Shown piece by piece: positions 40,559-48,912 of a stretch of DNA of 64,000 nt. Position 1 is the first letter of the stretch, and every line of letters begins with the position of its first letter. The stretch is from Mycolicibacterium sarraceniae (GTDB taxonomy: Bacteria > Actinomycetota > Actinomycetes > Mycobacteriales > Mycobacteriaceae), in NCBI RefSeq assembly GCF_010731875.1, contig NZ_AP022595.1, positions 3,534,001 through 3,598,000 on the forward strand, written 5' to 3'. The translations under genes were made by a program, and so were the position numbers. Under the pieces are notes generated by a model. That model did no database searches and was not told the DNA's origin. It saw only the letters and a list, made by a program, of their open reading frames with translations.

Positions 40559-41308
40559 AGTTCCGGGCCTCCTACGATGTCAGCGCTGGTGATCAGGTAT
40601 ATCACGGGTTGCTAGCGTGTGCTCGCACTTTGATTTCGCCCACAGGCGCCTGCACCACGAGTGAGGCGGATTTCCCCGACCCCGCATACTTCGCAAATGT
40701 GCCGCCACTGCGGCTCGGTGTCACTCACATGCGTCAGTCTCACCCGCGGGGGTGACAGGTGAAAGACAGCGGCGGCGGCTCACCCACAGTTCATCATCTG
40801 GGCTCGCGGCACGATCTGAAGCTTCGCCGCGTATCTCCCACTCTCGCAGCGGGGTACTCAGAATCCGCGTGCTGAATCGAGATGATCGATCCCCGTCCGG
40901 TTACCAATGACCAGTAGTCACATAGCAGCGACCGCATCGCGTTAGGGCCTGTCACGCGTTACCCGGTCGACTGGTTTCGTCAAGTGGATCGGCCCCGGCG
41001 ATTGGGGCTGATTGTGGCCCCAACCGATGGAAACTTCTGTCGAAGGCACCCTCAGCGGCTCGCGCGCGGATGGGGCTGGCACGCGATGCGGGGGGCGGAC
41101 CCTGTTGTCGAAAGTCAGCGGGCCCACCTAGGTGGGTTGGGTCTGCGTCTTGAGTATGACCCGCACTTGCGTCAGGTGACCGCGACGGCCGACCTACCTC
41201 GTGTCGCTGGATGTGTCCGAGGGGGGACTTCGCCACTTACGACACGAGTCGAGACCTTTCAACTCAGTCGTTGAACAGGACTCTCACCGCTGGTGAAGGG
41301 GTGTTTTC
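40559..41308. other. 750-nt region without recognisable gene
   Basis: No frame here looks protein-like in codon use or sequence. It contains the 14-bp perfect palindrome CCCACCTAGGTGGG (41123-41136) and, at 41213-41230, a near copy (one extra G) of the TGTCCGAGGGGGACTT segment that forms the 3' end of the tRNA-like sequence at 39040. The region may be an old insertion boundary. Confidence 0.5.
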
Positions 41309-41452
41309 GTGCATAGTGGCGACCTGAAAGAGCTCGACAAGGTACTCGGCGTGGGGATGCTTCCGCTCATTACTACAGTCGAGCACGCGTCGATCCCGGT
41401 AGCTACGTGCTTGAAATGTAGACGCTTCCGGACCGGCGGGACAGGGCTCTAG
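41309..41452 (+). CDS. possible small protein (47 aa)
   Basis: A GTG at 41309, 7 nt after GAAGGGG, opens a 47-codon frame (HSGDLKELDKVLGVGMLPL...TCLKCRRFRTGG) with a CxxC pair and a basic end. No family is recognised and codon use is only moderately GC3-rich. It may be chance. Confidence 0.2.
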   Translation: MHSGDLKELDKVLGVGMLPLITTVEHASIPVATCLKCRRFRTGGTGL

Positions 41453-41701
41453 ACTTGGGTTGCTTGGAGCGTTGAGCTTCGGGAAGTGAGCCCGAGACCC
41501 GGCCGGACGACCGTGGCGCTCGGGCTTCGCGGTTTCTTGAGCGCCTCAGACGTCGCGGATGGTGAGGACGGTTGGTGCGATGAGTTGGTGGATCGCGTGA
41601 TCGAGCGCCGGCGTCGACATCCCGTTCCTACACGGCCGCAGTCGCGATCTGCGCGGCGACCTTCGGCGCGATGTGGTCTGCGGCCGCCCGGGGTGCGGCG
41701 C

Positions 41702-42683
41702 TTACCGCTGCGGGTCGAGCAACTCCGCGGAGGAATGAACTCGGTCGAGTACGTCGTCGAAGGTCGGAGCCGGTTCGGCGCCGAAGTAGAGACTGCGCAT
41801 CGCGGTGTCGTGCTCCCGGCGAAGATCCGCGGTGAACACACCAGCAGAGTCGAAAGGAGCAGAGGTCGCGAAGCCTCCGGCGGGTACGGGATGGTCGCCG
41901 CCGAAGGCCAGCGAGACCTCGAAAGCACTGCGCAGAATCTCACCAACAACCACAGTGTCGACCAGTAGCGCAGTGACCGAATCATCGCCGAGCAACGCCC
42001 AGATGTCGTAGAACTGACGCCCAATCCGGGGAAGCCCGTGTGGACCCGTGCGCCGGGTCGGATCGACCGACAAAGTTATTGACCCGCAACAGTTTCTCGA
42101 TCAACGTGCGCCCCGGATGCAGGATGTTCACGTCGAACGGACGCAGGTCATCCCACTTTCCGGCCAGCGTGGTCGATGACAGCTGGCGGTACAGGAGCGA
42201 TTCCACTGAGGTGACGTGGGACGGCCGCGGTCCGCCGGTCTGGCCGAGCTCGAGCAGAATTGCCTTGGGGTCGGCCAACACACCGATGGAATCGCCGTGC
42301 ACGAGGGGCAGCTCGAGGTAGGCCTTCTGCCACCTGGCGCCGCGCTTGCCGCCTGATTCCTCGCCTGTGCACTGTCCGCCGACCACCTGCTCGGCGGTTT
42401 CCAGCATTGCTTTCATCGTTCTTTTCGGTGCACGGATCGAGGTGTACTCGCCGATCACGAGGAGGTCGAGGTCCTCAGAGAACCGCTGGATGAGCCGCAG
42501 CTTCTCCAGGCTGGTGCCGCCCTTGAACACGATCTCCCCGCCGTACGCATCGACGAGGGCTCGTAACACTTCGCAGACCCAATAGTCCTTTTCCACGACC
42601 AGGGGCTGCACCCCGAGCTGTTCGGCTGCAGTCATGATGGTCGCTGCGAACACTTCGGGGTCGTGCTTGCGCCAGGGTGCCAC
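41702..42683 (-). pseudogene. abiEii: AbiEii nucleotidyltransferase toxin, frameshifted
   Basis: Type IV toxin of the AbiE system. The N-terminal frame (GTG at 42683, APWRKHDPEVFAATI) has EIVFKGGTSLEKLRLIQRFSEDLDLLVI, the GG-T-S and D-x-D nucleotidyltransferase motifs, and runs to LLRVNNF. The family sequence then continues in another frame (SVDPTRRTGPHGLPRIGRQFYDIWALLG) to a stop at 41702. The break is at the AAA (TTT on the coding strand) around 42072-42074 and is a single-base indel. The gene has also been cut off from its antitoxin and promoter by the transposon at 42700. Confidence 0.8.
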
Positions 42684-42694
42684 GGGACTAGCCG

Positions 42695-42699
42695 CTTGC
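42695..42699. repeat. target site duplication, left copy
   Basis: CTTGC directly outside the left inverted end; the second copy is at 46028-46032. Confidence 0.8.
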
Positions 42700-42762
42700 T
42701 GTTGACCGTCGCTGTGGATGCAGTTGATGGCGTCATCGTGGATGCCGATGGTGTTGATGTAG

Positions 42763-42797
42763 CGAAGGCCCTGTCCGCGTAGCGGGCAGGGCCTTCG
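42763..42797 (-). terminator. hairpin downstream of element ATPase gene
   Basis: Perfect 11-bp inverted repeat CGAAGGCCCTG (42763-42773) / CAGGGCCTTCG (42787-42797) with a 13-nt loop, 50 nt past the ATPase stop and near the left end. It would insulate abiEii from element transcription. Confidence 0.5.
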
Positions 42798-42847
42798 TCT
42801 GCATGGTGACGGCGTCCTCGGTGCGGTGACGTCGCATGGTCGGTGAT

Positions 42848-43661
42848 TCAGTCGTGGCCTGTTTCAGTGACCGCGATCCGGGCGGCTTTCTCATCGACGA
42901 TCGCGGCTTTCGCGGCGAACGCCGCGGTCAGTGCGTGCACGGCGAGGTTGTTGACCGCCCGGGGGTAGCCCCGGGCGGCGTTGTGGATCAGGGTGATCGC
43001 GTCGTCGGAGAACAGGGTGTCGGTGCGGCCGGCGATCGTGGCGTGGTGGCCGATGTAGTCGGCGGTATCGGCGGGGGCCATGCCGGCGATCGCGTAGCGC
43101 ATCGCGATGCGCTGATCGAGTGCGGCCAGCACGCCCAGACGCAGGCGATGCCGCAGGGTGGGTTGCCCGACGAGCAGGGCGGCGAAGGGTGACCCGGAGT
43201 CCATGTCGTGGTTGGTGAGCATGCGGATCGCTTCCATTTGGGTGTTGTCGAGCAGGTGGGCTTCGTCGATGACCACGACGGGGTTCGGCCGCGTTCGGCG
43301 TGTTCAGCGGCCAGGGCCTCGGCGGCCTGGGGGGCCAGGGTGGCGGTGTAGAAACTGGGCACCCGCCCCAACGCGGTGACGATGTGGTGCAGCATGCCGC
43401 GGACCCCGACCGAGGGGTTGGGCAGGTAGATGATGACGTGGCGGGCCGGATCGAGCGCGGCGGTCGCGGCCCGGATCGCGACGGTCTTACCGGCACCGAC
43501 CTCCCGGTGATGACCCCGATCGCATGCTGGTCCACACACCAGGAGATCCGGGCGACGGCTTCGCTGTGGCCGGGGTGGCGGTGCAGCATCCCGGGGGCCA
43601 GAGCGCGGCCGAAGGGCATCCGGGTGAAGCCGTAATACTGTTGCAGCCGTTCGATACTCAC
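42848..43661 (-). pseudogene. ExeA/TniB-like AAA ATPase of the element (two frameshifts)
   Basis: Joining three frames gives a complete ATPase of about 270 residues: SIERLQQYYGFTRMPFG, then Walker A VGAGKTVAIRAAT, then Walker B VVVIDEAHLLDN, sensor region LLVGQPTLRHRL and the typical end NNLAVHALTAAF. Such proteins act as target-selection ATPases for Mu/Tn5053-type transposases. The frame breaks fall at a GGG run (43503-43505 on the plus strand CCC) and at GGGG 43280-43283; each is fixed by adding one base. The start overlaps the transposase stop by 4 nt. Confidence 0.75.
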
Positions 43662-45220
43662 GCCGACACCCCATCCTGGTCGTCAAGGCTGGCGATGTCG
43701 TCGATGCTGAGTTGTCCGGGGATCTGGCCGTCGGTACGCGCGGTGGTGGGGGTGGCGAACAGGGCGTTGTATCCGATGCGGTGATCGGCGCGGATCTGCT
43801 CGTGGTGGGTCTGGGCGGTCAGCGCCAGGTAGTCGATCCCGGTCGCCGCCGGGGCTGGTTCGGTGTTTCGGGTCGGGCTTTGGGGTGGGTATGGCGGGTG
43901 ATGATGTGCGGCACGGCCCGGCCGTAGCGGACCTCGCGGTAGCGGACTTCGATGGTTTCCAGGTCGAAGGGTGAGAACACCAACTCCACCCGCCGCCCGA
44001 TCAGGGCCGTATCGACTTGAAAGGTGTTGCCGTGCAACGACACCGTGGCCGTTTTGGTGACGGTGCGGTGCTCCGACCACAGGAACGCCTCGGTCAGATC
44101 CGCGGATGTCGGTACCGCCGGGCCGCGGCCGAGCCGGGTCCAGCCTTGCTCCCAGCGGTCCAGCGGGGCGTGGCCGGTCTCGGTGTGGGTGCGGCGGTGG
44201 TACTCGGTTTCGACCCACGCGGTGAACAGCCGGTTCAGTTCCAGCAGCGCGGTGCGGTGATCAACCCCGGTAGCGGCGAGCTGTTCGGCGGTGGTATCGA
44301 CGATCTCGACCAGGAACTGCTCACGCACGGTGCGGAAGAACCGTTCGATCTTGCCTCTGCCCTGGGGGCGGTGCGGGTGGAATGGACCAGGCGCACGCCG
44401 AGTTTCGCGCACGCCCGCAGCAGCCAGGCATCGACGAAGGCCGACCCGTTATCGACATAGACGCTGGCCGGGACCCCGCGGGCGGCCAGTGCGGGTTGCA
44501 GCGCGGCACCCAACCGGACGGCGTCCTCGGCGAAGCCGAAACGGTAGCCGCAGACCAGCCGGGAATGATCATCGAGGAAGGCGAACAGATAGGTTTTCCT
44601 CCCGCCGATCCGCGGGCCGTGCAGGGCGTCCCCGGTCCACCGGTCGTTGGGGTTGGCGGCTTCGAACCGGCCGAACACCACCGGGGCATCCCCGGCGGCC
44701 GGGCCGATCAGCTCCAGGCGGTGGAACAGCCGCAGCAGGGTCGATTCCGAGGGCGCCCACCCGGTCGCGGTGCGCAGGATCCTGCCCACCTGCGCGGCGG
44801 TCCGGGCCGGTTCTCCCGCTTGAGGGCCGCGGCCATCTCCAACACTGCGGTATCGGTGCGCGGCACACGTCCGGGGCTGGGCACCAACTCGACGAACCCG
44901 CCGGCCCGATACCGGCGGATCCACCGATCCAGGGTGTCCCGGGAATACCGCACCGGGGTCCCGAACGGGTCGGTGTGCTCACCGGAGGCGATCTGGCGGA
45001 CCAGCCGGCCCCGGGCCTTCGTCGACAGGCCCTGATCCAACGCCGGGCAGATCAACTGGTAGCGGAACAACCCCACCGCCTGGGCCCGCGCCCGGCGCTT
45101 CTCATCCTCACCCAACACCGCACTGACTCCTTCACCGCTGGCGATGCCGCCCAAACCCGTTGCCAGGGCAGTCATCCCCGCGACGATGGCCCATCGACCC
45201 CACCGCGCATCAGAGGGCAA
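43658..45220 (-). pseudogene. DDE transposase (Mu/IS481-type) of the element (three frameshifts)
   Basis: The composite reading has an N-terminal helix-turn-helix region (KARGRLVRQIASGEHTDPFGTPVRYSRDTLDRWIRRYR), a catalytic core with Asp in RWTGDALHGP and LFAFLDDHSRLVCGYRF, Asp in SVYVDNGSAFVDAWLL and Glu in GRGKIERFFRTVREQF, and a Mu-type beta-barrel C-terminus (TVSLHGNTFQVDTALIGRRVELVFSPFDLETIEV). Frames change near 44808-44811, 44374-44380 and 43861-43885, each consistent with one missing base in a short G/C run. The start is uncertain (TTG 45220 or ATG 45175). Confidence 0.78.
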
Positions 45221-45831
45221 CTGGTGTTGCACCCACCCACCCCGACACCGGCGGCCACTCCGGCGCGAGCAGCCGGGCACCGCTGCACGCCACCGCCACT
45301 GAAACCGCCGTCACCGCGCCGACCAGCCGTCCCGGCCCGAACCGGGACACCATCGCCGCCCTCGCCGCGCCCACCGCAGCCAGAACATCCCCGACAGCTG
45401 TGCCGGTCGCCGGAGGTATCGACACCTCCACCCCCGCGGTCACCGCGACCCCGATGAACCACTGGCGCACCGCCTCGACCCGCCGACCGATCACCCGCAA
45501 CCAGCGCCGGACCGTGCACGCCGGGATACCCGCCGCCGCGGCGATCCGCCGATGCCCGACACCGGCCGCCCGGGCCTGCAACACCGCCCATACCAGCTCC
45601 GCGGCATACGCCCTGCGCAGCAACAACGACACCGGCAACAACACATGAGTCACCGCACACCCCCCGGCACCGCGACCGGCGAGGCCGGACCGGACCCTCC
45701 AGCCCGACCACCCGCCGCGACCGCCCGAAACCCCACCGGGCCAGCACCCCGTCCGGGCACGACGGACACGACAGCTCCCCAGCCGCCAACCGGGACTCGA
45801 CGCGAACAAGATCGACCTCTACGGTCACCAT
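45210..45831 (-). pseudogene. small Cys/HTH protein of the element (DUF6431-like), one frameshift
   Basis: The first part has a possible zinc knuckle (LSCPSCPDGVLARWGFGRSRRVVG, and RCRGC in the restored frame). The second frame has RAAGVGHRRIAAAAGIPACTVRRWLRV, a helix-turn-helix. The frames join at a run of six C on the plus strand (45660-45665); five would restore frame. Similar small genes precede Mu-type transposases in actinobacterial elements; the DUF number is from memory and not verified. Confidence 0.6.
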
Positions 45832-45851
45832 CAGTGCCTCCGAGCACTACA

Positions 45852-45898
45852 GCGCGGCACCCCGCCAAGCCGGCCAAGACTTCAGCGGGGTGCCGCGC
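45852..45898. terminator. 14-bp stem hairpin at right end of element
   Basis: Perfect inverted repeat GCGCGGCACCCCGC (45852-45865) / GCGGGGTGCCGCGC (45885-45898) with a 19-nt loop, between the new abiEi stop and the first element gene. It may stop abiEi read-through into the element. Confidence 0.45.
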
Positions 45899-45951
45899 AC
45901 CATCAGTTCCTCGACACACTGACGGTGCAGACCACCAAGATCAAACCCCGG

Positions 45952-46722
45952 TCACACCAACGACCACATCGGCACGCTCAACGACGAAGGCCCACCCCGT
46001 GGTCGTCGTTCCCAGCGACGGTCAACACTTGCTAGACCGAACAGCGCCTGTGCCGCGGTGCGCGGGTCGGCAGCCGGAACCGCGTCGGCGAGATCCGGGC
46101 GCCCGGCGCGGTGCATGAGGTGGCGCAATCGTGCTCGAGATGGTCCGGGCTCGGTGGCGCCGGCCGATGCCATGCGGGGCGCGTCGATGCTGCCTGATTT
46201 GATTAGTTCCGACAATCGGTCCATCGCTTCCTCCGGTCCGGTTTCGATCAGCCGGTCCCAGCCGTCTAGCACTTCCAGCGCCGCCACCTCGGTGGGCGCC
46301 AAGGCGTGCTCGGCGCGGCCTCGCCGGGTGGAACGGTCCACGAAACGCACCGTAGGGGCGCTGGTGGGTGGGCGCCCCACCAGTGCGTAATCGGCGCGGC
46401 GGGGGATCTGGGTGGACAGTCGCAGTGCGTTGGCCGCCGACAGGCCCGCCGGGCCGGCACCTGGGCCGCCGGCCAACTCGATGGCCAAGGCCTGTGGGGC
46501 AGGCGGTGCCATTCCCAGCGGAGTCTTGGTGCCACGCCAGTACAGCCCTCTGCGGATATGGCGCAGTTCCCCCCGCTTCACCAGGTCTGCCAGCAGCCGC
46601 TGCGCGGTCGAGGGGGCGGTGTCGATGTCGGCGGTGCGCCAGAACTGGTTGTGGGATTCCAGGATGGAACGCCGGGCGGCCTCGACGCCGCTCCGGTTGT
46701 ACTGGCCGCGCTGGGTCGGCAT
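45952..46722 (-). CDS. abiEi: AbiEi-type antitoxin/repressor with transposon-encoded tail
   Basis: A 256-residue type IV antitoxin. The N-terminal winged helix (RRSILESHNQFWRTADI, TAQRLLADLVKRGELRHIRRGLYW) is the AbiEi DNA-binding domain, followed by the C-terminal antitoxin region (AANALRLSTQIPRRADYALVG, TRRGRAEHALAPTEVAALEVL). The element has inserted into its last codons: removing 42700-46027 and one CTTGC copy gives an end ..FGLASG-stop, with the abiEii GTG 4 nt later. Now 23 transposon-encoded residues follow LFGLAS. The ATG at 46722 has GGAGGTG 7 nt upstream and is preferred to 46737. Confidence 0.85.
   Translation of the reverse strand: MPTQRGQYNRSGVEAARRSILESHNQFWRTADIDTAPSTAQRLLADLVKRGELRHIRRGLYWRGTKTPLGMAPPAPQALAIELAGGPGAGPAGLSAANALRLSTQIPRRADYALVGRPPTSAPTVRFVDRSTRRGRAEHALAPTEVAALEVLDGWDRLIETGPEEAMDRLSELIKSGSIDAPRMASAGATEPGPSRARLRHLMHRAGRPDLADAVPAADPRTAAQALFGLASVDRRWERRPRGGPSSLSVPMWSLV
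46028..46032. repeat. target site duplication, right copy
   Basis: CTTGC immediately outside the right inverted end, matching 42695-42699. Confidence 0.8.
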
Positions 46723-46742
46723 CTCAGTCACCTCCATCCGTT

Positions 46743-46804
46743 CTACATCCTGCTACGAGAAACTCTCAATCGTCTCTACATCATCCTACGAGAAACTCTC
46801 AATC
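46743..46804. promoter_or_regulatory. abiEi operator: two 29-bp direct repeats
   Basis: Segments 46743-46771 and 46776-46804 agree at 27 of 29 positions (33-bp period), sharing the core TACGAGAAACTCTCAATC. They lie 20-80 bp upstream of the abiEi start. AbiEi proteins repress their own promoters by binding paired repeats, so this is the likely autoregulatory site. Confidence 0.7.
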
Positions 46805-46950
46805 AGTTCCGTATTACTCGGAAAAGCAGCCGCCTGAACTGCAGCTTTCCTCGGTGCAAGCCCGGCCGCGGCCTCCCGGTCTGGTGGACGAATCGGTGAC
46901 ATCTTGACCTGCCCATCAGTTGGCGAACCGTGTCGTAGGCAGGGAATACC

Positions 46951-47994
46951 GTGGGGGCTGTGACCACCGACCCGAGGGAGCGCCTTCTGCGGATGGCGGG
47001 CTTGATGTGGAGCAACGCCGACCGCGCCACTCGGGCGTGGCGGATGGGCGAGTGGGCGCTGCTGCACCGAGTCCGCGCCGACGGCAGCAGCAAGCCCCGC
47101 GATCCGTCCCAGTTCGTTCCGGACAGGGGAAGCAGCCTCGACCTCGACGACGCGCACTTCTTACCCGAGCTTGGCGGGAACTTCGTCAGCTCGACGGCGC
47201 GGTTTCCGGTGATGAACGCGGCCGAGTGCCTCGTGGGGGCATCCCAGACGTTCGGGGCGTCGCTGGAGCAGAGGCGAACCAGCACACTCTCGACCGGTAT
47301 CTTGTGTCGCAGCGCCATCGAGAGCGCCGCCAAAACCATCTGGCTTCTCGCCGATTCCAACCGCGCCGTCCGGCGCGCCCGCTCTCTGGGCTATACCGAA
47401 CGTGAGATCGGGTACCAGAAGAAGTGCATCGCCGTCGAGACGCGCTTTCTCAATGTGCGCACTGACGACCGCCGCGACGCAGCGCGCCAGAGTTTCGCCG
47501 AGACGGAGCAGCAGTTTCGAGAGCGGTTGAATTTCCTGACGTCGCTACCGAAGGCGGCCCGACAGCGGCCACCCTCAGACTATGAGTTCTTTGTCCGCTG
47601 GGCCGGGGACTGGATCGACCAGAATCCGCCCCCACACATCACCAATGCTGACGGATTGCCGTATGGGATGTCGATTGGGGCGGAGCGCTTCTACACTGTC
47701 GGATCGAGCTTCGTGCATTGATACAAATGGATGACCGCCTACCTCGGCACCGAAGAGGACGTCCTCACCCAACTCGCTGACAGTCTTGCTGCGGCGGTCA
47801 TCATGACCGAGTGCGCCGTGGCGCTCTACGAGGCCCAGGCGACCCACCCGGCCCGAACCCGAGTGCGCCGCAAGAACTACCCCGAAAATCTGGAGCCTAC
47901 GGTCTCCCTGTGGGCAGACCGATACCGCCTACCCGCACCAGCACTGGGGGAACCCATTCCGATGCTCTCGACGACAAGCGGAGGCCGGTCATGA
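46951..47994 (+). pseudogene. unrecognised protein, 347 codons, interrupted by an in-frame TGA
   Basis: The first 256 residues contain an alpha-helical region with STGILCRSAIESAAKTIWLLADSNRAVRRARSLGYTEREIGYQKKC, similar in style to DUF5677/HEPN-like proteins that carry R-x-x-x-E helices, ending ..SSFVH. TGA at 47719-47721 follows, then the same frame resumes YKWMTAYLGTEEDVLTQLADSLAAAVIMTECAVALYEAQ to 47994. The natural sequence would be SFVHGYKWM, so a GGA to TGA change explains the stop. Its final stop overlaps the next gene (ATGA), so the pair was built as a coupled operon. The first GTG at 46951 or the next at 46960 is the start. Confidence 0.65.
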
Positions 47995-48761
47995 GACAGT
48001 CTGAGCCGCAACGGATCACCGGTTGGTTCTACCTTCCCGAGGCTCGCGGTGATCGTGTGCCGGGAGTGCTTTGCTGGGAGCCCGATGACGGTGCGACCCT
48101 GGAGCTGATCGGTGGCTTCTCCCCGGGACCCGAGTTCCGCGAGAATCCGGCCGGCGGATGGGTCGCTACTGAGATCGTGGGCGACGTGCGGCCTGGGACG
48201 ATCTACGGGGAATCGGCTGCCGGAGAACTGATTTCCATCTGGGATGCTCAGCGAGGCAGCCACACGGTGGGTTTCGGCGGCGGGGTGCGTGAGGAGTTCT
48301 GGCCTTCCTCGTGGATTTGCGTCGGTGCGCACATCATCAGCCCGCAAGAGCCGGCATTGGTCAAAGCAACCGTCACCATCGACGAAATTTACTATCTCAC
48401 CGACGACGGCCGGTTCTGCGCGCCGCAGTGGGCGAAGATCGAAGGTGTTGAACATCCGGGGTCTGCTATATATCTGGCTCGACTGAGGAAACGGGAGCGC
48501 TTGACGCACGCGGGGAAGTCGATCCTGAAGTTGGCAAAGCTCTTCGCCACGTTTGTCGAACGGCTCGAAGATGAATTTGGCGCCTGGCAGTACCCGCCGG
48601 TGTCCGCTGGGGTGTTTGGCTCAGAGGTGCGCGGCACGATGACACGGGATAGCGACGCGGTCTGTTTCTGGTTGGTGCGACTGGGACGCCTGACGCTGTT
48701 TGGGGCGCAAGAACCGAAGCGATGGTGCAAAAGGTCCTTGCGTATGTGCCTAGCCGGCTAA
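47991..48761 (+). CDS. ApeA N-terminal-domain-like protein, short C-terminus
   Basis: A 256-residue protein that begins RITGWFYLPEARGDRVPGVLCWEPDDGATLELIGGF, resembling the beta-rich N-terminal domain of ApeA-type anti-phage proteins. ApeA proper has a C-terminal HEPN RNase domain with an R-x4-6-H motif; none is seen here. The end (KRWCKRSLRMCLAG) is atypical; in another frame a stretch TEAMVQKVLAYVPSRLNRPAW (split by position 48705-48770) looks more protein-like, so a late frameshift is possible. The ATG overlaps the preceding gene's stop. Function in defence is inferred from the domain only. Confidence 0.5.
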   Translation: MRQSEPQRITGWFYLPEARGDRVPGVLCWEPDDGATLELIGGFSPGPEFRENPAGGWVATEIVGDVRPGTIYGESAAGELISIWDAQRGSHTVGFGGGVREEFWPSSWICVGAHIISPQEPALVKATVTIDEIYYLTDDGRFCAPQWAKIEGVEHPGSAIYLARLRKRERLTHAGKSILKLAKLFATFVERLEDEFGAWQYPPVSAGVFGSEVRGTMTRDSDAVCFWLVRLGRLTLFGAQEPKRWCKRSLRMCLAG

Positions 48762-48912
48762 ACAGACCCGCGTGGTAACTGCGCGAATGGTGCTGCAGCA
48801 CAACAAATTAAGCAGAGGAGAAGCAATGTTGAGGCGCGTGTCTCAACCAAGGCTGAGTGGCTGGATGTACGCCGACTCGGCAGCGCTTACCAGGGGAGAC
48901 CCACGCGGCGGG

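Larger units (their letters stand above)
42700..46027 (-). mobile_element. Mu/Tn5053-like insertion element, 3328 bp, three genes
   Basis: The ends are perfect 15-bp inverted repeats, TGTTGACCGTCGCTG (42700-42714) and its complement (46013-46027), flanked by a 5-bp target duplication CTTGC. TGT..ACA ends and 5-bp duplications are typical of Mu, Tn7, Tn552 and Tn5053-type DDE transposons. A subterminal GGGCCTTCGTC (42789-42799) recurs inverted at 45983-45993. The cargo is, in order on the minus strand, a small HTH protein, a DDE transposase with Mu-type C-terminus, and an ExeA/TniB-like ATPase, all frameshifted as given. The element separates abiEi from abiEii. Confidence 0.88.

Noticed and set aside
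41123..41136. 14-bp palindrome CCCACCTAGGTGGG
   Set aside because: Isolated, not near a recognised promoter; a perfect palindrome of this size can occur by chance in high-GC DNA.
40984..41274. 96-codon plus-strand frame
   Set aside because: Runs through the palindrome and the tRNA-end-like string, has no ribosome site and is not protein-like.
43658..45220. Programmed frameshifting to explain the broken transposase
   Set aside because: Insertion sequences may use one programmed shift; three in one gene plus three in its neighbours are not compatible with that.
47719..47721. TGA as a selenocysteine codon
   Set aside because: The flanking residues suggest a Gly codon change, no Cys/Sec family site is evident and no selenocysteine genes are in the window.
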